DNA of 13,279 nt from CALMFQ01 sp964495595 (lineage in GTDB: Bacteria > Pseudomonadota > Gammaproteobacteria > Burkholderiales > SCOH01): assembly GCA_964495595.1 (NCBI GenBank), contig CAZBWH010000078.1, forward strand, positions 1 to 13,279, written 5' to 3'. How positions within the stretch are numbered: the first letter of the stretch is position 1; each line of letters opens with the position of its first letter. The position numbers and the translations under genes are program-made. The notes under the pieces are model-generated. The model worked only from the letters and a program-made list of their open reading frames with translations. It was not told the origin of the DNA and made no database searches. Below, piece after piece: positions 1-6,523 of this stretch.

Positions 1-42
1 GCTGCAAGCCAGTACCAGAGCGGCCTGCAGGCTTACACCTAA
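1..42 (+). CDS. Possible C-terminal end of an unidentified protein (truncated at window edge)
   Basis: Frame 1 is open from the window edge to a TAA at 40-42 and would give the C-terminal tail AASQYQSGLQAYT. If real, this gene is convergent with rhlE. Thirteen codons are too few to identify a family or to exclude chance. The same bases may instead belong to the palindromic element described just downstream, and frame 2 stays open to a TAA at 170-172, so the reading frame is not settled. I cannot name a product. Confidence 0.2.
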   Translation, partial: AASQYQSGLQAYT

Positions 43-251
43 GGATGCGCTGATTATTGGCTGCGCGGGCGAATCGCTGCGTCGCGCGGTGCTCGAAGGG
101 CCGCCTATCTCCATGATAGGCCTCACCTTCTGCGCGCCGGGCTCCTTGCGCTTCATCCCGCTCGCCGAATAAATGAGCACATTCCTACGGGACTTGAGGC
201 GGGCCTGCCGCGCCAGCGGGAGCAGCAGGCCGGGGACAACCAACCGATGGG
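43..251. other. Intergenic region 3' of rhlE containing a palindromic element
   Basis: No secure gene is visible here. Seen directly: a hairpin with a perfect 7-bp inner stem (GCCTATC 103-109 / GATAGGC 115-121, loop TCCAT) and a second stem GAAGG 95-99 / CCTTC 126-130 outside it. A GC-rich inverted match (CGCGC 83-87 / GCGCG 132-136) lies further out. There is no T-tract, so it does not look like a classical intrinsic terminator, although it lies just past the rhlE stop codon. The arrangement and the open frame running through it resemble dispersed intergenic repeats, but only one copy is present in this window. Confidence 0.4.
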
Positions 252-1853
252 TCAGGCTTGGCGGCTGGATTTGGGGGCTGCAAACAGCGCTGCCTGCGGC
301 CGGTTGCTGCTGCGACTGGCGGCGGGGTTGGCCGGACGGGGATTACTGGCAGGCGATCGGTTGCCGGTTGGCTGGCTGGCACGATTGCCATTGGCGCCGG
401 CGCGATTGCCGTTGGCTGGCGCACGATTGCCGTTGACGGGTGCACGGTTGCCGTTGACCGAATCCCGGTTGCCGTTGACGGGCGCACGGTTGCCGTTGGC
501 TTCGACTGTGCCGTTGCGGGGCGGCTGGCTGCGCGACGATTGAGGCCGCCCGGCGACATTGCCCGCTGCCGGACGAGGCTGGCTCCGGCCTTCGGCCTGC
601 CGCGGCTGGCCCTGGGCCGGACGCGCCCCTGAGCGGGACTGGCCACGGCCGCCACGCAAAGGAGGGCGTTCGTCACTTTGGGCATCCGCGAGGATGGCTT
701 CGCGGCTGGGCGGCACGAAATCGGCGGCGGTCACGCGTGGAATCGCTTTCTTGATCAGCTTTTCGATGCCACTGAGCAGCTTGATTTCGTCGCTGTCGAC
801 CAGCGACACGGCGGCCCCGGTTGCGCCAGCACGGCCGGTGCGGCCGATGCGGTGTACGTAATCTTCTGCGACGTTCGGCAACTCGAAATTGACTACTTGC
901 GGCAGCTGGTCGATATCCAGCCCGCGGGCGGCGATGTCGGTGGCGACCAGCACCGGCAGGCTGCCGTCTTTAAAGTCAGCCAGCGCCTTGGTGCGGGCGT
1001 TCTGGCTCTTGTTGCCGTGAATCGCCATTGCCGGGATGCCATCCTTGCCGAGCTTTTCTGCCAGCCGGTTGGCGCCGTGCTTGGTACGGGTGAACACCAG
1101 CACCTGTTTCCAGTCGTGTTTGCGGATCAGGTGGCTGAGCAGGTCGCGCTTGTGCCCCTGCGGCACCAGATGCACGCTCTGCTCGACAAGTTCGGATGCG
1201 GTGTTGCGGCGCGCCACTTCGACACAGCCGGGATTGGTCAGCAGGCCGTCGGCCAGTGTTTTGATTTCATCCGAGAATGTGGCCGAGAACAGCAGGTTCT
1301 GCCGCTTGGCCGGCAACAGCGCCAGAATCTTGCGGATGTCGCGGATGAAGCCCATGTCGAGCATGCGGTCGGCTTCGTCCAGCACCAGGATTTCAATGCC
1401 GGACAAATCGAGCGTTTTCTGGCCGACGTGATCCAGCAGACGGCCGGGTGTGGCAACCAGGATATCGACCCGGCCACGCAGCTGTTTGGTCTGCGGGTTG
1501 ATGTTGACGCCGCCGAACATCACCATTGATTTCAGTGGCAGATGTTTGCCGTAGGTTTGCACCGATTCTTCGACCTGGGCCGCCAGTTCGCGGGTCGGGG
1601 TCAGGATCAGGCAGCGCGGGCGGCCAGGATTGGGGATTTTCGGCGAGCTGCTGAGTAGATGCAGGATCGGCAGGGTGAAACCGGCGGTTTTGCCGGTGCC
1701 GGTCTGGGCGGCAGCCAGCAAGTCGCCGCCTTTGATCACCAGCGGGATGGCCTGCGCCTGAATCGGTGTCGGAACGGTGTAGCCGGCTTCAGCAACGGCT
1801 TGAATAAGGGAAGGCGCCAGCCCGAGGCTGGCAAAACTGATTTCGGTAGACAA
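252..1853 (-). CDS. rhlE: RhlE-type DEAD-box ATP-dependent RNA helicase
   Basis: A 533-residue cytoplasmic ATP-dependent RNA helicase that remodels RNA duplexes, in this family typically in ribosome assembly and RNA decay. The RecA-like core is complete: Q-motif GYTVPTPIQ (24-32), Walker A QTGTGKT (50-56), PTRELAAQ, TPGRLLD, DEAD (159-162), SAT in LLFSATF, ATDIAARGLD and HRIGRTGRAG. The C-terminal 120 or so residues are low complexity, basic, and rich in Gly, Asn, Arg and Pro, with an NGNR-based tandem repeat; such tails usually add RNA binding. Start choice: the frame is open further upstream to a TTG at 1934, but a TTG at 1853 is preceded at 8 nt by AGGAG (1862-1866) and gives the usual N-terminus (STEISFASLGL). 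The TTG start and a structured leader suggest translational control. It follows priA in the same direction but has its own promoter-like sequence. Confidence 0.95.
   Translation of the reverse strand: MSTEISFASLGLAPSLIQAVAEAGYTVPTPIQAQAIPLVIKGGDLLAAAQTGTGKTAGFTLPILHLLSSSPKIPNPGRPRCLILTPTRELAAQVEESVQTYGKHLPLKSMVMFGGVNINPQTKQLRGRVDILVATPGRLLDHVGQKTLDLSGIEILVLDEADRMLDMGFIRDIRKILALLPAKRQNLLFSATFSDEIKTLADGLLTNPGCVEVARRNTASELVEQSVHLVPQGHKRDLLSHLIRKHDWKQVLVFTRTKHGANRLAEKLGKDGIPAMAIHGNKSQNARTKALADFKDGSLPVLVATDIAARGLDIDQLPQVVNFELPNVAEDYVHRIGRTGRAGATGAAVSLVDSDEIKLLSGIEKLIKKAIPRVTAADFVPPSREAILADAQSDERPPLRGGRGQSRSGARPAQGQPRQAEGRSQPRPAAGNVAGRPQSSRSQPPRNGTVEANGNRAPVNGNRDSVNGNRAPVNGNRAPANGNRAGANGNRASQPTGNRSPASNPRPANPAASRSSNRPQAALFAAPKSSRQA
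359..508 (-). repeat. 21-bp tandem repeat encoding NGNR heptapeptides in the RhlE tail
   Basis: On the plus strand the core G(A/G)TTGCC recurs at 383, 404, 425, 446, 467 and 488, exactly 21 bp apart, with one further copy at 359 offset by 24 bp. In the protein this gives units of the form NGNRAPV, NGNRDSV, NGNRAPA and NGNRAGA. The period is a whole number of codons, so gain or loss of units keeps the frame. This is an in-gene minisatellite that could vary in length between strains. Confidence 0.9.
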
Positions 1854-1861
1854 GCAACAAA

Positions 1862-1890
1862 CTCCTGCGACAGCCTGTCGCAGATGCGAC
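1862..1890 (-). promoter_or_regulatory. rhlE ribosome binding site with two mutually exclusive leader hairpins
   Basis: The Shine-Dalgarno AGGAG occupies 1866-1862 on the minus strand, 8 nt before the TTG. Directly upstream, the leader can form CTGCGAC (1883-1877) / GTCGCAG (1871-1865) with loop AGGCT. This 7-bp stem overlaps the first two bases of the Shine-Dalgarno. The same middle segment can instead pair upstream as GTCGC (1890-1886) / GCGAC (1881-1877) with loop ATCT, which would free the Shine-Dalgarno. The pairings are seen in the sequence; a switching role is inference. Confidence 0.5.
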
Positions 1891-1982
1891 GCCAATCGAG
1901 GCAGACGAGTGGTAGCGATCAAAAGGATCGTCAAGGGAGAAAAGTCTGCGGTGCCGATTGGCCTGGCTCGCAGGGCTGGCGG

Positions 1983-2010
1983 ATTGTACCTGCATCGCGC
2001 AGGAACTCAA
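1983..2010 (-). promoter_or_regulatory. Predicted sigma70 promoter of rhlE
   Basis: Read on the minus strand, a -35 TTGAGT (2010-2005), a 16-bp spacer and a -10 TACAAT (1988-1983, five of six consensus bases). Transcription would start near 1976 and give a leader of about 120 nt before the TTG codon, which is long for a housekeeping gene and holds the alternative hairpins. The promoter lies wholly in the priA-rhlE gap. Confidence 0.6.
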
Positions 2011-2049
2011 GCGTTTTGGCCGGTCAATCAGGCACTTATGCCATGAGCA

Positions 2050-4254
2050 TCACACATCCAGCGGATCGACATCCAGCGCCCAGCGTACCTGTCGATGGCG
2101 CAGGGCGCGCAGGTGAGGCAGCCAGTCGGCAAGAAACGATTGCAGCGCAGCACGGCTGGCGTGCTGCACCAGCAACTGGGCTCGATCCAGACCGGCCAGC
2201 CGCTGCATGCTGGCGGCGACCGGGTCGAATACGGTGACGTCCGTCTTGAGCAGTGCAGCAACAGCCGCCGCCTGACGCAGAAAATCCAGTGCGTCATCCA
2301 GGCGGGCCGCCTCGGCACGCAATACGGCCTGAAAGATCGCCGGTGGAAAGCCGGCCTGACGCCGTTCTGCCAGCAGCATGTGCGCGTAGCCGTCGAAATC
2401 GTGCCGCATCACGGCGGCAAACAAGGGGTGATCGGGGAACTGGGTCTGGATCAGCACCGCACCTGGCCGCTCGCCGCGCCCTGCCCGGCCAGCCACTTGA
2501 ATCAGCAGCGAAAACAGCCGTTCGGTGGCACGGTAATCGGCGCTGAACAGGCTGACGTCGGCATTCAGCACGCACACCAGCGACAGATCGGGAAAATCAT
2601 GCCCTTTGGCCAGCATCTGGGTGCCGATCAGGATGTCGGCCTCGCCGGCGTGGACCTGGCGATAAATGGTATCCCAGGCATGTTTGCTGCGTGTGCTGTC
2701 CCGGTCGATGCGCAGGATGCGGGCCTGCGGCAACGCTTGTGCCAGCATGGTTTCCAGCCGTTGGGTACCCAGGCCCAGTGGCTTGAGATCCTGATTGCCG
2801 CAGTCGGGACACGCCAGCGGGATGGCCGCTTCGCCGCCACAGTGGTGGCAACGCAGCCGCTGCTCGCGCAAATGCACCACCAGACGGGCGCTGCAACGCT
2901 GGCAGGCAGCCGCCCAGCCGCAATCGGCGCAGAACAGCACCGGGGCGTAGCCGCGGCGGTTGATGAACACCAGACTTTGCTCGCCTTGCTGCAAGCGCTG
3001 TTGCAGTGCGGCAACCAGACTGGGCGCCAGCCCCTGATCCAGCCGCTGCCGGCGGGTATCGACGCATTGCACGCTGGGCAGACTGGCTCCGCCAGCGCGC
3101 CTGGTCAGGCGCAGATAGCGGTAACGGCCAGTCTGGGCGTGGTGGTAGCTTTCCAGCGACGGCGTGGCCGAGCCAAGCAGGATCGGCACGTTTTGCTGAC
3201 GCGCCCGGTAAATGGCAACATCACGCGCCGAGTAGCGCAGGCCATCCTGCTGTTTGAATGAAGCATCGTGCTCTTCATCGACAATGATCAGCCCTAGCCT
3301 GGGTAATGGGGTGAACACCGCCAGCCGGGTGCCCAGCACAATGTCGGCCTCGCCCCGCATGGCAGCCAGCCAGTGGCGGGCGCGTTCGCTGTCGTTCAGT
3401 CCGCTGTGCAGGCTGACCAGCGGCAGACCGGGAAAACGGCGCTGGAAACGATCTACCAGCTGCGGGGTAAGGTTGATTTCTGGTACCAGCACCAGAATCT
3501 GCTGCCCGTCGGCCAAGGCGGCCGCTACACGCTGCAGGTAGATTTCGGTTTTGCCGCTGCCGGTAATACCGTGCAGCAGCCAGACGGCAAACGCCGGCGG
3601 TTCGGCGGCCAGCTGTGCCAGCACTTGCTGCTGCTCGTCATTGAGTGCAGGGCCAGCGGCGCACTGCCACGCTGGCGGCGAATACGGCAACTCGGCCCGC
3701 TCGATCCAGCCTGTCTGTTGCCACTGGGCGAGCAGCCGGCCGGCGCCCGCCCCCAACGTCCGCAAGGAGGGTGCGGCGACGCAATCGGCTGCCAGCAAGG
3801 CGCTGGCGACGGCATGCTGAAGCGGAGCCCTGACGGGCAGCGCCTGCGGCAACTGCTGGCGGCCTGCTGCCGTGACCCGCCAGCCGGATGGCGCAGCAAC
3901 CAGGCAAGGAGCGCTGCGGCGCAGTAAGGCTGGCAAGGCGGTAAACAGCGTAGGGCCGAGCGGATACTGGTAATAACTGGCGCAAAACCTGACCAGGTCG
4001 AACAGCTGCACTGGCAGAGCGGGCACATCGTCCAGCCGCTGACGAACCGGCTTGAGCGAATCTGGCGGGAGCATGGACTCACTGGCCAGCTCCCACACCA
4101 CGCCAGCCAGCCAGCGCTTGCCGAACGGCACCACCACCCGCCGGCCAATATCGGCATGAGTCAGGTCAAGTGCCCGATAATCAAACAAGCCAGGCAACGG
4201 GACATCCAGCGCAACCCGGACAATGGGCTCTTGAATGGCTTTTGATTCAGTCAA
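2050..4254 (-). CDS. priA: Primosomal protein N' (replication restart helicase PriA)
   Basis: PriA is a 3'-to-5' superfamily 2 DNA helicase that recognises stalled forks and reloads the replicative helicase through the primosome. The sequence shows an N-terminal DNA-binding start (VRVALDVPLPGLFDY), Walker A GITGSGKT (229-236), DEEH box (326-329), LGSATPS, an eight-cysteine zinc module (442, 445, 451, 454, 469, 472, 482, 485), GTQMLAKGHDFP and QVAGRAGRG. The cysteine spacing agrees with E. coli PriA as I recall it. The start is uncertain: the frame is open to TTG 4377, with a GTG at 4326. I chose TTG 4254 because it gives 734 residues, close to the 732 of E. coli, and places the conserved VALDVPLP near the N-terminus; its ribosome binding site (GGA, 12 nt away) is weak. 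It has its own promoter-like sequence and is not closely coupled to hemE or rhlE. Confidence 0.95.
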   Translation of the reverse strand: MTESKAIQEPIVRVALDVPLPGLFDYRALDLTHADIGRRVVVPFGKRWLAGVVWELASESMLPPDSLKPVRQRLDDVPALPVQLFDLVRFCASYYQYPLGPTLFTALPALLRRSAPCLVAAPSGWRVTAAGRQQLPQALPVRAPLQHAVASALLAADCVAAPSLRTLGAGAGRLLAQWQQTGWIERAELPYSPPAWQCAAGPALNDEQQQVLAQLAAEPPAFAVWLLHGITGSGKTEIYLQRVAAALADGQQILVLVPEINLTPQLVDRFQRRFPGLPLVSLHSGLNDSERARHWLAAMRGEADIVLGTRLAVFTPLPRLGLIIVDEEHDASFKQQDGLRYSARDVAIYRARQQNVPILLGSATPSLESYHHAQTGRYRYLRLTRRAGGASLPSVQCVDTRRQRLDQGLAPSLVAALQQRLQQGEQSLVFINRRGYAPVLFCADCGWAAACQRCSARLVVHLREQRLRCHHCGGEAAIPLACPDCGNQDLKPLGLGTQRLETMLAQALPQARILRIDRDSTRSKHAWDTIYRQVHAGEADILIGTQMLAKGHDFPDLSLVCVLNADVSLFSADYRATERLFSLLIQVAGRAGRGERPGAVLIQTQFPDHPLFAAVMRHDFDGYAHMLLAERRQAGFPPAIFQAVLRAEAARLDDALDFLRQAAAVAALLKTDVTVFDPVAASMQRLAGLDRAQLLVQHASRAALQSFLADWLPHLRALRHRQVRWALDVDPLDV

Positions 4255-4336
4255 TTGGCGAGGTTTTCCAGAATCCGGCTCATCAGTAATAGCCAGTACG
4301 TTGTGGCGACTAGAGTTTTTCTTCACCCACAGCTTC

Positions 4337-4357
4337 TGTGGATAAGTTTGTGGATCA
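4337..4357 (-). promoter_or_regulatory. Pair of DnaA-box-like 9-mers upstream of priA
   Basis: On the minus strand the sequence reads TGATCCACA (4357-4349), 3 nt, then TTATCCACA (4345-4337). The second is a perfect match to the DnaA-box consensus TTATNCACA and the first differs at one base. They point the same way, with 12 bp between equivalent positions. They lie about 80 nt upstream of the preferred priA start and within its predicted leader. The matches are direct; DnaA binding is inferred from the consensus. Confidence 0.5.
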
Positions 4358-4380
4358 AACCGGAACAAGCGGTGCAATCT

Positions 4381-4438
4381 GCTGTCCGGTAAGGGCTTTT
4401 TCTGGTCAGCCCAAAAAACAGACAGCCGCTAAGCCCTT
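4381..4438. repeat. Interleaved inverted repeats in the hemE-priA gap
   Basis: GCTGTC (4381-4386) is inverted at GACAGC (4421-4426), and AAGGGCTT (4391-4398) is inverted at AAGCCCTT (4431-4438). Each pair is offset by exactly 40 bp and the two pairs cross, so as single-stranded nucleic acid they would form a pseudoknot or two alternative hairpins. A third pairing, GGGCT (4393-4397) with AGCCC (4408-4412), competes for the same bases. The 4436-4441 part overlaps the predicted priA -10 box. Confidence 0.45.
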
Positions 4439-4464
4439 ATAAATCAGCAACATGCAAACAACAA
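4436..4464 (-). promoter_or_regulatory. Predicted sigma70 promoter of priA
   Basis: On the minus strand, a -35 TTGTTG (4464-4459, four of six consensus bases), a 17-bp spacer and a -10 TATAAG (4441-4436, five of six). Transcription would start near 4429 and give a leader of about 175 nt to the preferred TTG start, containing the DnaA-box-like pair. The gap of about 275 bp between hemE and priA holds no gene that I can support. Confidence 0.45.
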
Positions 4465-4478
4465 CCCGTCAAAACAAA

Positions 4479-4506
4479 ATGCCATGAGCATATATAGTCA
4501 GGCACT
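4479..4506. repeat. Shared words ATGCCATGAGCAT and TCAGGCACT (copy downstream of hemE)
   Basis: ATGCCATGAGCAT lies at 4479-4491 and TCAGGCACT at 4498-4506. The same two words occur in the priA-rhlE gap in the opposite order, TCAGGCACT at 2028-2036 and ATGCCATGAGCAT at 2038-2050, the latter ending on the priA stop codon. The 13-mer is an imperfect palindrome (ATGC...GCAT). No function is known to me. Confidence 0.5.
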
Positions 4507-4528
4507 GATGCAGTGTTGACAACTCGGC

Positions 4529-5602
4529 TCAATTCTGCGGTTGATGGTAACGCCGGCTCTGCCGGTGCACCGAATCAACCAGCACAGCGACATGTTCCGG
4601 GTTGGAAAACTGCGAGATGCCATGCCCCAGGTTGAACACGTGGCCCGTTCCTTCACCGTAGGCAGCCAGGATCACTCCCACCTCGGTTTCGATGGCTTGC
4701 GGCGAGGCAAACAGCGCGTTCGGATCGAAATTGCCCTGCAACGCCACGCGGTCGCCGGTCCGTGCCCGGGCGGCGCCGATATCGATGGTCCAGTCCAGCC
4801 CGATGGCGTCGCAGCCGGTCGCGGCGATCGACTCCAGCCACAGTCCGCCGCCCTTGGTAAACACGATCACCGGCACCTTGGCACCGTTGTGTTCGCGCTT
4901 CAGGCCATCGATGATCTGCTGGATGTAGCGCAAGGAAAACTCGTGATAGGCACGCTGCGACAAGGCACCGCCCCAGGTATCGAATATCTGCACCGCCTGG
5001 GCGCCGGCTTCGATCTGTGCGTTGAGGTAGTCAGTCACGGCGCGGGCATTGATGTCGAGTACGTGGTGCAGCAACTCGGGCCGGTTGTAGAGCATGGTCT
5101 TGACCAGCGTCCAGCTATCGCTGCTACCGCCTTCGATCATGTAGCAGGCCAGGGTGAACGGGCTGCCGGAAAAGCCGATCAGCGGCACCGAGCCATCCAG
5201 CGCGGTGCGGATCTGCTTTACCGCATCCAGCACATAGCGCAGCTTGTCGGTAGGATCGGGCACGGTAAGGTTGCGGATTTCCCACTCGTCGCGCAGCGGC
5301 CGTTCGAATTTCGGCCCCTCGCCTTCGGCAAAATACAGCCCCAGCCCCATCGCATCGGGCACGGTGAGGATGTCGGAAAACAGGATCGCGGCGTCCAGCG
5401 GAAAACGCGCCAGCGGCTGCAGGGTCACTTCGGTAGCCAGGTCGGGTGACTGGCACAGCCCCATGAAATTGCCGGCCCGGCGACGGGTTTCGCAATATTC
5501 CGGCAGGTAGCGCCCGGCCTGGCGCATCAGCCAGACAGGCGTGTAATCGACGGGCTGGCGCAACAGGGCGCGCAGAAAGGTATCGTTTTTCAGAGGCGTC
5601 AT
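4529..5602 (-). CDS. hemE: Uroporphyrinogen decarboxylase
   Basis: HemE (357 residues) removes four carboxyl groups from the acetate side chains of uroporphyrinogen III to give coproporphyrinogen III in cytoplasmic heme synthesis. Both family signatures are present: RQAGRYLPEY with the substrate-binding Arg27 and Arg31, and GFSGSPFTLACYMIEG carrying the conserved Tyr. FSDILTVPDAMG has the catalytic-site Asp near residue 77 and NLGHGI supplies the C-terminal conserved His. The frame runs upstream to 5641, but ATG 5602 gives the standard start MTPLKNDTFLRALL and has AAGG 7 nt before it. It is the last gene of hemF-speE-hemE, 39 nt after the speE stop. Its product is the substrate of HemF two genes upstream, which fits co-expression. 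Confidence 0.97.
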   Translation of the reverse strand: MTPLKNDTFLRALLRQPVDYTPVWLMRQAGRYLPEYCETRRRAGNFMGLCQSPDLATEVTLQPLARFPLDAAILFSDILTVPDAMGLGLYFAEGEGPKFERPLRDEWEIRNLTVPDPTDKLRYVLDAVKQIRTALDGSVPLIGFSGSPFTLACYMIEGGSSDSWTLVKTMLYNRPELLHHVLDINARAVTDYLNAQIEAGAQAVQIFDTWGGALSQRAYHEFSLRYIQQIIDGLKREHNGAKVPVIVFTKGGGLWLESIAATGCDAIGLDWTIDIGAARARTGDRVALQGNFDPNALFASPQAIETEVGVILAAYGEGTGHVFNLGHGISQFSNPEHVAVLVDSVHRQSRRYHQPQN

Positions 5603-5641
5603 GATTCGACCTTGGGTTAGGGGGCAAACAGCATCATCCAC

Positions 5642-6523
5642 TCACAGACTGAGCGACGATCGCAGAAATTCCGGCACGGCAAACAGTGCCTGATGAATGT
5701 CGCCATTGTAATAGCTCAGGCCGCTGATGCCAGCCTCGCTTAGTCTTTGATTGATCCGGATCGGGTCGCAGGCGGCCGGATCGCTGGCCTGCCCTGCCAC
5801 CGCCAGCGCCCACAACCCACCATACGACGGGATCGGCACCAGCATCGGCCGGACGACGGCGAATACCCCGGCCAGGCGGTGATACAAGGCGCTGACCTGC
5901 TCCGGCTGATAGACCGGCGACCCCAGATGCAAGGACAGCAGGCCGTGTTCGGCCAGCTGCTGCCTGCAAAGGAGGAAAAAGTCGCGCTGGTACAGCGGCA
6001 ACGCGGCGCCCACCGGATCGGTCAGATCGAGCACGATCAGATCGTAGCCACCCGCCGATGCCTGCAGGAAAGCCCCGCCATCGCCCAGATGCAGCACCAG
6101 CCGGGGGTCGTCAAAGGCTTGGTGATGCACGCCCGGCAGCCAGGCGCGTGCCAGCTCGACCACTACCGGATCGAGCTCGGCCACGTCAACCGTTTGCAGC
6201 GAGGCATAACGCAGCAACTGGCGCGCCGAGCCACCATCTCCGCCGCCGATCACCAGGGCGCGGCGCAGCGGCGGCATGGCTTGGGCAGCCGGGTGGATCA
6301 GCGTTTCGTGGTAATAGAATTCATCGGCCTCGGTGCTCATCAATACGCCATCGAGCCGGAAAAACCGGCCAAATACCGGATGCTGGTACAAAGCCACCTG
6401 CTGAAAGGACGACTGGTGCAGCGCGATCAGCCGCGATTGCCGCAACCGCAATGCCACTGCTGGATGCAGCGCTTCATCCAGCTCGGGCGCCGGCGTGGTG
6501 GTGGCAGCAGCGGGATCGGCCAT
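5642..6523 (-). CDS. speE: Spermidine synthase family polyamine aminopropyltransferase
   Basis: A 293-residue cytoplasmic Rossmann-fold enzyme expected to move the aminopropyl group of decarboxylated S-adenosylmethionine to putrescine, giving spermidine and methylthioadenosine. Family hallmarks: STEADEFYYHETLIHPA, the nucleotide-binding loop LVIGGGDGGSARQLL, the acidic AELDP, the active-site VLDLTDP, and the C-terminal PSYGGLWA and YYNGDIHQALFAVPEF. The first 30 or so residues are Ala/Pro/Thr-rich and probably disordered. The ATG (6523) follows the hemF TGA (6526-6524) with no gap, so translation is probably coupled; no strong Shine-Dalgarno is seen. No speD or other polyamine gene is in the window, so substrate specificity (putrescine or another amine) is unconfirmed. 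Confidence 0.9.
   Translation of the reverse strand: MADPAAATTTPAPELDEALHPAVALRLRQSRLIALHQSSFQQVALYQHPVFGRFFRLDGVLMSTEADEFYYHETLIHPAAQAMPPLRRALVIGGGDGGSARQLLRYASLQTVDVAELDPVVVELARAWLPGVHHQAFDDPRLVLHLGDGGAFLQASAGGYDLIVLDLTDPVGAALPLYQRDFFLLCRQQLAEHGLLSLHLGSPVYQPEQVSALYHRLAGVFAVVRPMLVPIPSYGGLWALAVAGQASDPAACDPIRINQRLSEAGISGLSYYNGDIHQALFAVPEFLRSSLSL

Noticed and set aside
359..508. Regular 21-bp repeats considered as a CRISPR array
   Set aside because: The units are contiguous, without unique spacers, and are in frame within the rhlE tail.
678..1529. Long plus-strand open frame (283 codons) opposite rhlE
   Set aside because: It lies wholly antisense to conserved helicase motifs in GC-rich DNA, and its translation shows no domain.
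1854..1934. N-terminal extension of RhlE from TTG 1934
   Set aside because: A good AGGAG precedes TTG 1853, and the added 27 residues would be translated through the leader hairpins without matching the family.
2095..3261. Plus-strand open frame of 388 codons opposite priA
   Set aside because: A shadow of the priA codon pattern; the minus strand carries the complete zinc module and helicase motifs over the same bases.
4255..4377. N-terminal extension of PriA from TTG 4377 or GTG 4326
   Set aside because: It would add 24-41 residues with no family resemblance ahead of the conserved start, and the DnaA-box-like DNA would have to be coding. Not fully excluded, since the ribosome binding site at 4254 is weak.
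4452..4487. Eleven-codon reading frame (MQTTTRQNKMP) in the hemE-priA gap, considered as a leader peptide
   Set aside because: No ribosome binding site, and it runs opposite to both neighbouring genes.
4503..4515. CACTG-ATG-CAGTG hairpin 13-25 nt upstream of the hemE end on the plus axis, considered as a hemE terminator
   Set aside because: Only a 5-bp stem and no T-tract on the transcribed strand.
4541..5449. Plus-strand open frame of 302 codons opposite hemE
   Set aside because: Antisense shadow; no recognisable domain, and hemE is intact on the other strand.
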